From the NCBI GenBank assembly GCA_910586375.1, contig CAJUIE010000021.1, positions 1 through 17,598 of the forward strand: a stretch of DNA of 17,598 bases. The letters run 5' to 3'. Numbering within the stretch: position 1 is the stretch's first letter; each line of letters begins with the position of its first letter. The notes beneath the pieces are model-generated. The model was not told the DNA's origin. It did no database searches and was given only the letters and a program-made list of their open reading frames with translations. Source of the DNA: an uncultured Alistipes sp. (GTDB taxonomy: Bacteria > Bacteroidota > Bacteroidia > Bacteroidales > Rikenellaceae). Positions 1-7,236 of the stretch are shown piece by piece. Made by a program: the position numbers and the translations under genes.

Positions 1-612
1 CTTATCGGTACGTCCGTAGTCGTAGATGCGGTACGTCACGTCTGATGTTTGCTGAATTTCGGCGAGGAAGGTCCCGGCACAGATGGCATGCACGCGCCCT
101 GCGGGCAGGAAGAAGAGATCGCCGGGCTGCACGGCGTAGTCGCACAGTACGTCGGTCAGGGTATTGTCGGCCACGCGCCGCTCGTACTCCGCAGGGGTTA
201 TCGTTTGAGAAAAACCGATTTTGAGGTGGGCATCCCGGGCGGTGTCGATGATGTACCACATCTCCGCCTTGCCGTGTTTGCCGTGACGCACCCGGGCCAG
301 CTCGTCGTTGGGATGCACCTGGATTGAAAGGTCGGCACGTGCGTCGATAAACTTTACCAACAAAGGGAACTCTTCTCCGAAACGCTTGTATACCGATTCT
401 CCGACCAGTCCGCCTTTGAGCTCGGCGATGAGTTGAGGCAGGCTGTAGCCCGTATAGGGGCCTTCGGCGACTATCGATTCATCGCCTGAGACGCCTGAGA
501 GCTCCCAACTCTCGCCGATGTTCGACAGAGAGGTTTCGATGCCTTTGTAGGACGCTATCTTGTCACCGCCCCAGAGAGGCGTTTTCAGGTGCGGTCTGAA
601 TTTGTACATCAT
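1..612 (-). CDS. manA: mannose-6-phosphate isomerase, class I (3' end outside window)
   Basis: Interconverts mannose 6-phosphate and fructose 6-phosphate in the cytoplasm, feeding GDP-mannose and glycan synthesis or mannose use. The 204 visible residues start MMYKFRPHLK and show the cupin zinc site of type I isomerases: Q98 and H100 in SIQVHPND, E117 in KAEMWYI, and a later His, H175, in PAGRVHAI, followed by the conserved segment QQTSDVTYRIYDYGR near residues 187-201. Family members are about 320 residues, so roughly the last third lies beyond base 1. Two adjacent ATGs (612 and 609) could serve as start; the first is used here. The gene is separated from the upstream tRNA by a terminator, yet I see no clear TAnnTTTG promoter in the 64 bases between them. 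Identification is firm; the start is uncertain by one codon. Confidence 0.93.
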   Translation of the reverse strand, partial: MMYKFRPHLKTPLWGGDKIASYKGIETSLSNIGESWELSGVSGDESIVAEGPYTGYSLPQLIAELKGGLVGESVYKRFGEEFPLLVKFIDARADLSIQVHPNDELARVRHGKHGKAEMWYIIDTARDAHLKIGFSQTITPAEYERRVADNTLTDVLCDYAVQPGDLFFLPAGRVHAICAGTFLAEIQQTSDVTYRIYDYGRTDK

Positions 613-675
613 AATCGGAACCGGTTTCGTCCATAGAGCAATGCGGGATTTCGCGATCGGGGCAACCGAAGCCTA

Positions 676-712
676 TTAAAAAAAATACTTCGCTGATTAT
701 CAACGAAGTATT
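676..712 (-). terminator. intrinsic terminator of the tRNA-Leu gene
   Basis: Read on the minus strand, a perfect 9-bp stem AATACTTCG/CGAAGTATT (704-712 with 684-692) is followed directly by a run of T (A run 678-685 on the plus strand). It begins five bases past the tRNA 3' end, so it fits termination of the tRNA transcript before manA. Confidence 0.85.
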
Positions 713-716
713 CATG

Positions 717-800
717 TACCCGGAGCCGGGGTCGAACCGGCACGACATTGCTGTCATTGGTGTTTGAGACCAACGCGTCTACCGATTCCGCCATCCGGGC
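717..800 (-). tRNA. tRNA-Leu, anticodon CAA
   Basis: The 84-base minus-strand sequence folds as a class II tRNA with a long variable arm, as expected for leucine. The acceptor strands GCCCGGA (800-794) and TCCGGGT (724-718) pair with one G-U at the end; discriminator is A (717). The anticodon stem TTGGT/ACCAA encloses the loop CTCAAAC, giving anticodon CAA, which reads UUG. The T arm contains GGTTCGACCC. CCA is not encoded (the next bases are CAT), so it must be added after transcription. Confidence 0.96.
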
Positions 801-829
801 AAACCATATTCGAAGAAGAATCGGGATGA

Positions 830-860
830 CAAAGATAAGGATAATTTTTGCAATCCGCAA
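830..860 (-). promoter_or_regulatory. promoter of tRNA-Leu
   Basis: On the minus strand TATCTTTG (837-830) matches the Bacteroidetes -7 consensus TAnnTTTG exactly, and a TTG (860-858) lies 20 bases upstream as the -33 element. Initiation would fall near 823, about 20 bases before the mature tRNA. The pyr operon promoter in this window has the same TTG-20-TAnnTTTG spacing. Confidence 0.75.
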
Positions 861-952
861 TCCCCGGCCTGAAATTTCTGTAAAAACCATGTCGGCTTTT
901 TTCAGGCCCAAGTCTGCGGCTTGCCAGTCTGGCGACTGATTTGAGGGCGTAT

Positions 953-974
953 AGATTCTTCGCTGCGCTCAGAA
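953..974 (-). repeat. GTCATTCTGAG-type repeat, inverted copy
   Basis: On the minus strand this reads TTCTGAGCGCAGCGAAGAAT followed by CT. It shares the core TTCTGA-n-CAGCGAAGAATCTATA with the copy at 5188-5214, in opposite orientation. Together with 1076-1100 it forms an inverted pair around the hairpin element at 988-1059. Confidence 0.7.
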
Positions 975-987
975 GACAACTATTTGC

Positions 988-1059
988 GGGTCGCAGTCCG
1001 CGGAGGCGAGTTTTCGAGCCTCCGCAGGGCGGGGCTGCGGCTCGATCCGGCTCTGCCGG
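988..1059 (+). repeat. two-stem palindromic element, copy A
   Basis: Outer stem 988-999 pairs with 1032-1043 (12 bp including three G-T pairs). Inner stem GCGGAGGC (1000-1007) pairs perfectly with GCCTCCGC (1018-1025). A second small hairpin CCGGC-TCT-GCCGG (1047-1059) follows, then AAGT. The same plan occurs at 5095, 9877 and, inverted, at 16752. At the third pair after the conserved T-G wobble this copy has C-G (994/1037), where the other copies have different Watson-Crick pairs. Confidence 0.75.
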
Positions 1060-1075
1060 AAGTACACAAAAGAGT

Positions 1076-1100
1076 GTCATCTGAGCGTTGCGGAGAATCC
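1076..1100 (+). repeat. GTCATTCTGAG-type repeat, direct copy
   Basis: Reads GTCATCTGAGCGTTGCGGAG then AATCC. It is a slightly diverged copy of the repeat at 5188-5214, and inverted relative to 953-974 and to 1139-1165. Confidence 0.6.
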
Positions 1101-1138
1101 CTCGCCAGCCCCCCCCCTTGTTCGGAAAAAACGCCAAA

Positions 1139-1165
1139 GGGAGATTCTCGTTACTCCTCGGGATG
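1139..1165 (-). repeat. GTCATTCTGAG-type repeat overlapping the uvrC stop
   Basis: On the minus strand the sequence TCATCCCGAGGAGTAACGAG followed by AATCTCC aligns over its length with TCAT-TCTGAGCG-n-CGAAGAATCT. It supplies the last codons (H-P-E-E) and the TAA of uvrC. With the direct copy at 1076-1100 it forms an imperfect long palindrome downstream of uvrC, which could fold in the uvrC transcript and help end or stabilise it. The similarity is imperfect, hence moderate confidence. Confidence 0.5.
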
Positions 1166-2980
1166 AAAGAATTCCCGGATTTTATGCGCTTTGGCGCGAC
1201 CGACAAGCGCGGCAAGCTCCTCGATACTGGCGCTCTTGATCCTGGAGACGGTGCGGAAATGTTGCAGCAGTTCGCGGATTGTTTTTTCGCCTATACCGGG
1301 TATCTGCTCCAGTTCGCTGTGGATAAACGCCTTGCTGCGTTTTTGTCGATGGAACGAAATGGCGAAGCGGTGCACTTCGTCCTGAATGTGCGTAAGCAGA
1401 TGGAAGAGCGGCGAGGTGGGACGCAGACCCACCAGCAAGGGAGGATAACCGCATAGCAGTTCGGCCGTGCGATGGCGGTCGTCCTTGGCCAGTCCGGCGA
1501 TGGGAATGTCCAGACCGAGGTACTCCAGCACTTCATGGATAACACCCATCTGTCCTTTGCCGCCGTCAGCGATGATCAGGTCGGGCAGCTCGGCACCCTC
1601 CTCCATAAGACGGCTGTAGCGGCGGTAAACGACCTCACGCATCGAAGCGTAGTCGTCGGGTCCCTCAACGGTTTTGATATTGAAATGGCGGTACTCTTTG
1701 CGTGAGGGCTTGCCGTCGCGAAAGACCACGCACGAGGCGACGGGATGCGCACCTTGCAGGTTGGAATTGTCGAAGCACTCGATATGACGTGGCGGCCGGT
1801 CGAGCCCCAGCTCTTTTTGCATGGCAGCTAACAGCCGCTCGGTGTGGCGCTCGGGATTGCGGATTTCCAGATTTTTAAGTTGCTCGGCCCGGTAAATTCG
1901 GGCGCTCTTCTGCGAAAACTCCAGCAGGTCGAGCTTCTCGCCGCGTTTGGGCACGGTGAAGGTCACGCCGTCGAACAGCAGCGTTGTTGAGGGCAGGAAC
2001 GGCACGATCACCTCACGGGCCAACTTGCCGTCGGCGATATGTTCGACCATGTGCTGGATGGCCAGTGTCAGCATGTCGCGCTCGTCGTTGCCGATACCCG
2101 TTGTTAGTTTGACGGTCTGCACGCCCACGACTGAGCCGTGGCGGATGCGCACGAAGTTACACCAGGCCACCTCGTCATCGGGCAGCAGCGAGAAGACATC
2201 GACATCGACGATGCGGGCGCTGACGATCACCGAACGTCCGGCGTAATTGTCCAGTGCGTCGAGCCGTTGTTTGAAACGTTGTGCCTGCTCGAACTTCAGC
2301 TCGGCTGCCGCTCGGGCCATACTGGTTTCGAGGTAATTGCGCACGGGTCGCAGGTCGCCCTTGAGGATCGAGGCTACGAGTTCCACCTGCCGGGCGTAGT
2401 CCTCCTCTGATTGCAGTCCCACGCAGGGGCCCTTGCAGTTGCCTATATGATACTGGAGGCATACGGAATAGCGGCCCCGCGCGATTTTTTCGGGTGCCAG
2501 GTCGAGTTTGCATGTACGCAGCGGCACTACCTCGCGGATAAACTCCAGGACACTGTGCTGCATCATCACCGACCCGTAGGGACCGAAGTATTGCGAGCCG
2601 TCGCGCACGAGTTGCCGTGTCGACTGCACACGCGGGAAGTGCTCGCGCCGCACAACGATCCAGGGGTAGGTCTTGTCGTCCTTGAGCAGGATGTTGTAGC
2701 GAGGCTGAAGGCTCTTGATAAGCGAGTTTTCGAGCAGCAGGGCGTCGGTCTCGCTGTCGACCACGATGTGGCGGATCTCGACGATTTGCCTGACCAGCAC
2801 GCGGACCTTGGCGCTGTGCTCCTTCGACTGCACGAAGTAGGAGGCGACCCGCTTGCGCAGACTCTTGGCCTTGCCTACGTAGATGATCGTCCCCGAGCGA
2901 TCCACGAACTGGTAGACGCCGGGTTTGAGCGGAAGCAGCGCGACCTGCTCCCTGAGGCTGTTTTTGTCGGATGGGGTCAT
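1151..2980 (-). CDS. uvrC: excinuclease ABC subunit C
   Basis: Makes both incisions around bulky DNA lesions in nucleotide excision repair, acting on the UvrB-DNA complex. The 609-residue protein is of normal length. The N-terminal GIY-YIG nuclease shows GVY (21-23), YVG (34-36) and the following R42. Cysteines C157, C174, C182 and C186 (last three spaced x7 and x3) fit the iron-sulfur cluster site of UvrC. A UVR domain lies near 220-247 (RAAAELKFEQAQRFKQRLDA). The RNase H-like nuclease carries D404 in ECFDNSN, D472 in ADGGKG and H537 in DEVHRF. A C-terminal helix-hairpin-helix is seen at IPGIGEKT (560-567). The gene stands alone and is divergent from the esterase gene. Its final codons and stop lie in an intergenic repeat. 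Confidence 0.98.
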   Translation of the reverse strand: MTPSDKNSLREQVALLPLKPGVYQFVDRSGTIIYVGKAKSLRKRVASYFVQSKEHSAKVRVLVRQIVEIRHIVVDSETDALLLENSLIKSLQPRYNILLKDDKTYPWIVVRREHFPRVQSTRQLVRDGSQYFGPYGSVMMQHSVLEFIREVVPLRTCKLDLAPEKIARGRYSVCLQYHIGNCKGPCVGLQSEEDYARQVELVASILKGDLRPVRNYLETSMARAAAELKFEQAQRFKQRLDALDNYAGRSVIVSARIVDVDVFSLLPDDEVAWCNFVRIRHGSVVGVQTVKLTTGIGNDERDMLTLAIQHMVEHIADGKLAREVIVPFLPSTTLLFDGVTFTVPKRGEKLDLLEFSQKSARIYRAEQLKNLEIRNPERHTERLLAAMQKELGLDRPPRHIECFDNSNLQGAHPVASCVVFRDGKPSRKEYRHFNIKTVEGPDDYASMREVVYRRYSRLMEEGAELPDLIIADGGKGQMGVIHEVLEYLGLDIPIAGLAKDDRHRTAELLCGYPPLLVGLRPTSPLFHLLTHIQDEVHRFAISFHRQKRSKAFIHSELEQIPGIGEKTIRELLQHFRTVSRIKSASIEELAALVGRAKAHKIREFFHPEE

Positions 2981-2985
2981 CGGTG

Positions 2986-3023
2986 CGAAGATACGAAAAA
3001 TTCCGTATGCCTGGCTTCGTATC
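2986..3023 (-). promoter_or_regulatory. possible uvrC promoter with overlapping inverted repeat
   Basis: On the minus strand TATCTTCG (2993-2986) differs by one base from TAnnTTTG and sits six bases before the uvrC ATG; no TTG is found 20 bases upstream. It is overlapped by a perfect 8-bp inverted repeat GATACGAA (2990-2997) / TTCGTATC (3016-3023), which could be an operator or simply a hairpin. Both readings are weak. Confidence 0.35.
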
Positions 3024-3131
3024 CTGGTGGTGGGTGTTGGTTTTTGCTCCGGTTTTGTGGATTTTGATGGAGTTTCGTGTTCTGGCGGTTGTTTGGGCGG
3101 CTGGAAAGAGTGACTTCTGTAAAATATGGAT

Positions 3132-3139
3132 TAAATTTG
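3132..3139 (+). promoter_or_regulatory. -7 promoter element for the esterase gene
   Basis: TAAATTTG matches TAnnTTTG exactly, 70 bases before the esterase ATG in the 229-base divergent gap with uvrC. No convincing -33 TTG lies at the usual distance. The gap holds no other gene that I can see. Confidence 0.5.
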
Positions 3140-3209
3140 TTGTACGGCGCTCATGTCCGGAGACGAGAGCCGGGGGCGTTCCGGATCACCGACCTAACTT
3201 CAACCCAAT

Positions 3210-4649
3210 ATGAAAAAACTTCTTCTGCTTTTTGCCGGTCTGGCCACCTGGGGGTGGACGATGGCCGGAGTCGTGTTGCCTGACATTATTGGCGACCACA
3301 TGGTTCTGCAACAGAATTCCGCGGCCCGGCTGTGGGGCTGGGCCGATCCCGACGCGGTGGTGAAGATACGCACTTCGTGGGGTGAAAAGGTCTCGACGCG
3401 CAGCGATGCCGATGGTCGCTGGGCAGTGGCTGTCAAGACTCCGGCAGCGAGTTTCGAGCCGCAGCGTATCGTCGTCGAGAGCGGCGAAAAAGTCGCATTG
3501 GAGAATATCCTGATTGGCGAGGTGTGGCTGGCTGGCGGTCAGAGTAATATGGAAATGGGGCTGGCGGGCTTCTTGAATTGCCCCGTGGCCCACGCCAACG
3601 AGGTGATCGCCCGGGCCGGAGCGCAGCGCCACAAGATACGCTATGTGAAAATTGACCGCGCGCAGTCCATGACGCCGCAGGAGCGTGCGACGGGACGCTG
3701 GAAGGAGTTTACACCTGAGACGGCGCCCCTTTGCACGGCTGTGGGTTATTTCTTCGCCGAGATGGTGAGCGATGTGCTGGGTATCCCCGTGGGGATCATC
3801 GACTGCACATGGGGAGGCAGCCGTGTCGAGAGCTGGATGGATCGCTCTACGCTTGAGTCCTATTCCGGACCCGAGGCCGACGACCTCTCCGAGGAGGGCA
3901 TGAACCGGTGGCCTGCGGAAAGCCTTCGCCCGTTGAAGATGTATAATGCTATGATCCATCCCATTACGGGGTATACGATTCGCGGATTTTTGTGGTATCA
4001 GGGCGAATCGAATGTTGGCGGACACGAATGGTACGATCGCCATTTTGCCGATATGGTAGCGCTGTGGCGCGGCCTCTGGGGCTTGGGGGAAATACCGTTT
4101 TATTATGTGGAGATTGCCCCTTATCCTTATACCCAGGGCGATCTGGCGGCCCGTTTGCGCGAGGCGCAGTGCCGGGCGCTCGATCTGATTCCCAACAGCG
4201 GCATGATTTCGACCAACGACTTGGTGGAACCCTATGAGGAGCCCAACATCCACCCGGCCAACAAGCACGATGTCGGCCGCCGTCTGGCTTATATGGCGCT
4301 GGCACGCACTTATGGAGTGCCGGGCGTGGCGTGGGAGAGTCCCCGCTACCGCTCTGTGGAGGTGGCTGGCGGCAAAGCGTGGATCACCCTCTCGCCGGTG
4401 CCGACGGGTTACAACCGCATGAAGGATATAGAGGGATTCGAAATTTGCGGCGCCGACCGGGTGTTCCATCCTGCCGATGTGGCCATAGGTCCGGCTCCGG
4501 AGTTCAGGCTTATCGTCTCTTCGCCCGCAGTGGCCGAGCCCGTGGCTGTGCGTTACTGCTTCAGGGACTTCGTGCTGGGCAATTTGGCCGACACGAAGGG
4601 AATGCCCGTTATACCGTTCCGTACCGACGACTTCCCGCTCGGTGAGTAG
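3210..4649 (+). CDS. exported sialate O-acetylesterase-like SGNH hydrolase
   Basis: Predicted to remove acetyl esters from sialic acid or other sugars outside the cytoplasm, which would give access to host mucin or plant glycans. The 479-residue protein begins with a signal peptide (K2-K3, hydrophobic 4-16, likely cut after TMA at residue 19). A small beta domain (about 20-100) precedes the SGNH catalytic core: nucleophile S112 in GGQSNMEM, GGSRVESW (202-209), FLWYQGESNVG around 260-270, and the likely catalytic H348 in IHPANKHDVG. This is the DUF303/SASA family. Its true substrate cannot be read from sequence; acetylated xylan or other glycans remain possible. It stands alone, with its own -7 element and a terminator after its stop. 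Not part of a visible polysaccharide utilisation locus. Confidence 0.9.
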   Translation: MKKLLLLFAGLATWGWTMAGVVLPDIIGDHMVLQQNSAARLWGWADPDAVVKIRTSWGEKVSTRSDADGRWAVAVKTPAASFEPQRIVVESGEKVALENILIGEVWLAGGQSNMEMGLAGFLNCPVAHANEVIARAGAQRHKIRYVKIDRAQSMTPQERATGRWKEFTPETAPLCTAVGYFFAEMVSDVLGIPVGIIDCTWGGSRVESWMDRSTLESYSGPEADDLSEEGMNRWPAESLRPLKMYNAMIHPITGYTIRGFLWYQGESNVGGHEWYDRHFADMVALWRGLWGLGEIPFYYVEIAPYPYTQGDLAARLREAQCRALDLIPNSGMISTNDLVEPYEEPNIHPANKHDVGRRLAYMALARTYGVPGVAWESPRYRSVEVAGGKAWITLSPVPTGYNRMKDIEGFEICGADRVFHPADVAIGPAPEFRLIVSSPAVAEPVAVRYCFRDFVLGNLADTKGMPVIPFRTDDFPLGE

Positions 4650-4672
4650 GATGGAATAGCTCCGCCGATGTT

Positions 4673-4710
4673 TCGCCCCTGTCGTTCAATGTTGCGGCAG
4701 GGGCGATTTC
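4673..4710 (+). terminator. terminator after the esterase gene
   Basis: A perfect 9-bp stem TCGCCCCTG (4673-4681) / CAGGGGCGA (4698-4706) with a 16-base loop is followed by TTTC and further T-rich sequence. It lies between the convergent esterase and GNAT genes. The T tract is short, so efficiency is uncertain. Confidence 0.6.
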
Positions 4711-4714
4711 GTTG

Positions 4715-5008
4715 TTATCGGATCGGATGCTTCACGAGACTTTCCCACTCGGGGTGCCGACGGATATAAAGCGCGATGAACGAGCAGCGGGGTACGACCT
4801 GCAAGCCTTTGGCGCGGATGTCTTCCAGCACGGCCCGGACCATCGCTGCGCCATAGCCCCGGCCTTCGTGGCGGGGCGGTACATAGGTGTGCGTGAGGAT
4901 GACTGCGCCCGGCTCCCGGCGGTAGTCGATGACGGCCATATCTCCGTCGAGGTCGAATTCATAGCGTTGTTCAAGCGTGTTGTCCACAAATGCGAGGGTC
5001 TGCTGCAT
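4715..5008 (-). CDS. small GNAT-family N-acetyltransferase (PF14542 type)
   Basis: A 97-residue single-domain acetyltransferase of the short NATD1/YidJ-like group; the substrate is not known. The acetyl-CoA binding loop is HEGRGYGAAMV (47-57), preceded by the strand ILTHTYVPP (37-45). The conserved end of the domain, VVPRCSFIALYIRRHPEW (71-88), has the Cys and the HPEW typical of this group. Length is normal for the subfamily. It is convergent with the esterase gene, with a terminator between, and divergent from mutY. No strong promoter element is seen upstream. Confidence 0.88.
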   Translation of the reverse strand: MQQTLAFVDNTLEQRYEFDLDGDMAVIDYRREPGAVILTHTYVPPRHEGRGYGAAMVRAVLEDIRAKGLQVVPRCSFIALYIRRHPEWESLVKHPIR

Positions 5009-5068
5009 AGTTTTTCGTTTTTTTACTTACGGATACTTCAAAAAGGGTTCCGAAACGGAAATAAATCG

Positions 5069-5076
5069 TAATTTTG
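5069..5076 (+). promoter_or_regulatory. -7 promoter element upstream of mutY
   Basis: TAATTTTG matches TAnnTTTG exactly. Transcription from here would place the hairpin element (5095-5174) and the GTCATTCTGAG repeat (5188-5214) in a mutY leader about 170 bases long. A -33 TTG is not clear at the expected distance. Confidence 0.45.
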
Positions 5077-5094
5077 TCCGTCGGGGGGCATTTT

Positions 5095-5174
5095 GCAAGT
5101 CGGAGCCAGCGGAGGCGCGACACCAAGTGCAAGCCTACGCCGGGGGTGGCTCCGGCTTGCCAGTCTGACGACTG
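5095..5174 (+). repeat. two-stem palindromic element, copy B
   Basis: Outer stem GCAAGTCGGAGCC (5095-5107) pairs with GGCTCCGGCTTGC (5148-5160), 13 bp with one T-G wobble at 5100/5155. The inner stem GCGGAGGC (5109-5116) pairs with GCCTACGC (5133-5140) with one mismatch. The position that is C-G in copy A is G-C here (5103/5152). Immediately after comes the small hairpin CAGTC-TGAC-GACTG (5161-5174), also seen at 925-938. Confidence 0.8.
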
Positions 5175-5187
5175 AAAAACAAAAACT

Positions 5188-5214
5188 GTCATTCTGAACG
5201 TCAGCGAAGAATCT
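5188..5214 (+). repeat. GTCATTCTGAG-type repeat
   Basis: Reads GTCATTCTGAACGTCAGCGA then AGAATCT, and continues TATATC. Related copies are at 953-974, 1076-1100 and 1139-1165. A tetraloop hairpin GCAGGC-TCCG-GCCTGC (5223-5238) follows, just before mutY. Confidence 0.75.
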
Positions 5215-5254
5215 ATATCGCCGCAGGCTCCGGCCTGCATAATTAATTTAGTTT

Positions 5255-6301
5255 ATGAATCGTCTCGCCCCTATATTGATCGACTGGTACACCCGCTGCG
5301 GACGTGACCTGCCGTGGCGTCGCACGCATGATGCCTACCGTATCTGGCTCTCGGAGGTCATTCTCCAGCAGACCCGAGTGGTTCAGGGGCTCGATTATTA
5401 TGTGCGCTTCATCGAGCGCTTTCCGACTGTGGATGCGCTGGCCGCTGCCTCCGGGGATGAGGTGCTCAAGCTGTGGCAGGGGTTGGGCTATTATAGCCGG
5501 GCCCGTAATCTCCATGCTGCGGCCCGTACGGTCGTGGAGAGCCACGGCGGGGTTTTTCCCGCGACGTTCGCGGAGTTGCGCACGCTGCCCGGCGTTGGGG
5601 AGTATACGGCTGCGGCTGTCGCCTCGATCGCTTACGGCGAGCCATGTGCCGTTGTCGACGGCAATGTTTACCGGGTCCTCGCGCGGCTGTTCGATGTCGA
5701 CACACCGATCGACACCACCGCCGGACGGCGGGCTTTTGCCGAGCTGGCGCAGTCACAGCTGGATATCTCCCGGCCGGGGCTTTACAATCAGGCGATTATG
5801 GACTTCGGAGCGCTGCAGTGCACCCCCGTACAGCCGCACTGCGACGACTGTCCGCTGTCCGGCCGTTGTCTGGCTTTGGCGGCTGGGAGTGTTGCCGCAC
5901 GCCCGGTCAAGCAGGGGCGGACGAAGGTCTCCGACCGCTGGTTCCACTATCTGCATGTCTCCTCCAACGGGCAGACGCTTCTGCGCCGACGTGAAGGGTG
6001 TGACATCTGGCGGGGGCTCTATGAATTTCCGATGATCGAAACCGACGGTCCGGCCGATTTCGCGGCGTTGGCTTCAGACCCCCGTTTCCGTGAATGGCTG
6101 GGTGATGACTGGCATTTGGTGCGGACGGTTGAACTGCCGCTTCATCGGCTCTCCCATCGGGTAATCCACGCTACGGTCTGCCGCCTCGAAATCCCGACGT
6201 TGGGCCCGGCTGTTGCGTCATGGGCGATTCCGACGGAGCGGGTGGGAGACTATGCCGTGCCGCGTCTGCTGGAACGCTATCTGATCAAATATCCGATGTA
6301 G
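5255..6301 (+). CDS. mutY: adenine DNA glycosylase MutY
   Basis: Removes adenine mispaired with 8-oxoguanine, preventing G:C to T:A changes. The 348 residues show catalytic E34 (LSEVILQQT), the helix-hairpin-helix LPGVGEYTA (111-119) with catalytic D135 in VVDGNVYRVL, and the four-cysteine 4Fe-4S site C189-x6-C196-x2-C199-x5-C205. The C-terminal third (about 225-345) is the NUDIX-like 8-oxoG recognition domain, with the HRLSHRVIH motif. Length and domains are complete. The ATG at 5255 is preceded by AT-rich sequence. Its last 25 bases overlap the end of the convergent antiporter gene. No partner gene is adjacent. Confidence 0.97.
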   Translation: MNRLAPILIDWYTRCGRDLPWRRTHDAYRIWLSEVILQQTRVVQGLDYYVRFIERFPTVDALAAASGDEVLKLWQGLGYYSRARNLHAAARTVVESHGGVFPATFAELRTLPGVGEYTAAAVASIAYGEPCAVVDGNVYRVLARLFDVDTPIDTTAGRRAFAELAQSQLDISRPGLYNQAIMDFGALQCTPVQPHCDDCPLSGRCLALAAGSVAARPVKQGRTKVSDRWFHYLHVSSNGQTLLRRREGCDIWRGLYEFPMIETDGPADFAALASDPRFREWLGDDWHLVRTVELPLHRLSHRVIHATVCRLEIPTLGPAVASWAIPTERVGDYAVPRLLERYLIKYPM

Positions 6302-7224
6302 ACCGCGTAAATTGCCAGAAAAAGGGCTCCCTCCCAGCGGTCTGCTTTCCCGCGGCGGAAGGTGAAGGCCGCCATGAGCAACAGCAGTGACCCCAGTACA
6401 ACCATCCCGAGGTCGGCGGCCGTGATGCCGTCAGTGTCGAGCGGTCGGATCGTGGCGCTCAGGCCCAGGATTAACAGGATGTTGGCGATGTTCGACCCCA
6501 GAACATTGCCCAGAGCCATTTCGGTCTTGCCCTTGATGATTGAGACGACGGAGGAGGCCAGCTCGGGCAGCGACGTGCCGCCCGCGACGAGGGTAATGGA
6601 TATTACCGACTCGCTGATACCCCATTTGCGGGCTATGGAGGTGGCGCGGTCGAGGAAGAGGTCACCTCCATAAATCAATCCGGCCAGGCCTCCGACGATC
6701 ATCAATAACGTAATCCACATATTTTTCGCTGGCTGTGCTTTTTCATTGGTCACTGCCCCGGAGCGTATCGCCGCACGGACCGTGTAGATCATCAACCCGG
6801 CGTAGAGCAGCAGCATGATGAGGCCTTCGCTGCGGTTGATGCGTCCGTCGCCGGGGTGGAGCAATCCGCGGGAGGCAAATGCCAGCAGCAGCAGTGAGGC
6901 GATCACTCCGAAGGGGATGTCCCGGCGGATATTCTCCCGCGAGAGCGGCAGCGGACGGATCAGGGCACAGACGCCCACGATGACCAGCGTGTTGAACAGA
7001 TTTGATCCCACAACGTTGCCGATGGCCATGTCGCTCTTGCCGCCCAGGGCCGAGAGCAGCGAGACCACCAGTTCGGGAGTTGAGGTTCCTATGGCGATTA
7101 CCGTCAGTCCGATGATGAACTCGGGGACGCGGAACCGTTGGGCCAGTGCAGCGGCGCCGTCCGTCAGGAGATGTGCTCCCCCGAGAATCAAACCCAGGCC
7201 GAGCAGCAGAAAAAGAGTGTCCAT
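6277..7224 (-). CDS. calcium/sodium antiporter, CaCA family (YrbG-like)
   Basis: Inner-membrane exchanger expected to expel Ca2+ in return for Na+ or H+. The 315 residues form about ten hydrophobic segments with the two inverted alpha repeats of the family: GTSTPELVVS (46-55) with GNVVGSN (69-75), and GGTSLPELAS (215-224) with GNVLGSN (239-245). A hydrophilic loop lies near 151-170, between the halves. Length is typical of bacterial members. It overlaps the 3' end of mutY by 25 bases. An exact -7 element, TAAATTTG, lies only five bases before the ATG, which would give a nearly leaderless transcript from that start. Ion specificity is inferred from the family. Confidence 0.93.
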   Translation of the reverse strand: MDTLFLLLGLGLILGGAHLLTDGAAALAQRFRVPEFIIGLTVIAIGTSTPELVVSLLSALGGKSDMAIGNVVGSNLFNTLVIVGVCALIRPLPLSRENIRRDIPFGVIASLLLLAFASRGLLHPGDGRINRSEGLIMLLLYAGLMIYTVRAAIRSGAVTNEKAQPAKNMWITLLMIVGGLAGLIYGGDLFLDRATSIARKWGISESVISITLVAGGTSLPELASSVVSIIKGKTEMALGNVLGSNIANILLILGLSATIRPLDTDGITAADLGMVVLGSLLLLMAAFTFRRGKADRWEGALFLAIYAVYIGYLIR

Positions 7225-7228
7225 CTTA

Positions 7229-7236
7229 CAAATTTA
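7229..7236 (-). promoter_or_regulatory. -7-like element directly before the antiporter start
   Basis: On the minus strand TAAATTTG (7236-7229) matches TAnnTTTG, in an AT-rich stretch (7225-7256) unlike its surroundings. Initiation about seven bases downstream would coincide with the ATG. It may instead be a chance match in an AT-rich leader. Confidence 0.35.

Larger units (their letters stand above)
866..1150. other. intergenic region packed with palindromic repeats
   Basis: No gene is seen between the tRNA promoter and the uvrC stop. In order it holds: a 9-bp inverted repeat GGCCTGAAA/TTTCAGGCC (866-874 and 900-908) with a 25-base loop and no T tail; a half copy of the hairpin element ending in CAGTC-TGGC-GACTG (925-938); an inverted copy of the GTCATTCTGAG repeat (953-974); a full two-stem hairpin element (988-1059); a direct GTCATTCTGAG repeat (1076-1100); a run of nine C (1109-1117); and another inverted GTCATTCTGAG-like copy running into the end of uvrC. 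It looks like a site where such elements have accumulated by nested insertion. Confidence 0.7.

Noticed and set aside
1109..1117. Run of nine C as a phase-variation switch
   Set aside because: It is in intergenic DNA between repeats, outside any coding frame or promoter, so slippage would have no evident effect.
866..1150. CRISPR array
   Set aside because: The repeats here are inverted and of different kinds, with no regular direct repeats or evenly sized spacers, and no cas genes are nearby.
3153..3176. Regulatory hairpin TCCGGA...TCCGGA before the esterase gene
   Set aside because: A six-base self-complementary word repeated once in a GC-rich gap is within chance expectation, and it lacks the arms of the palindromic element.
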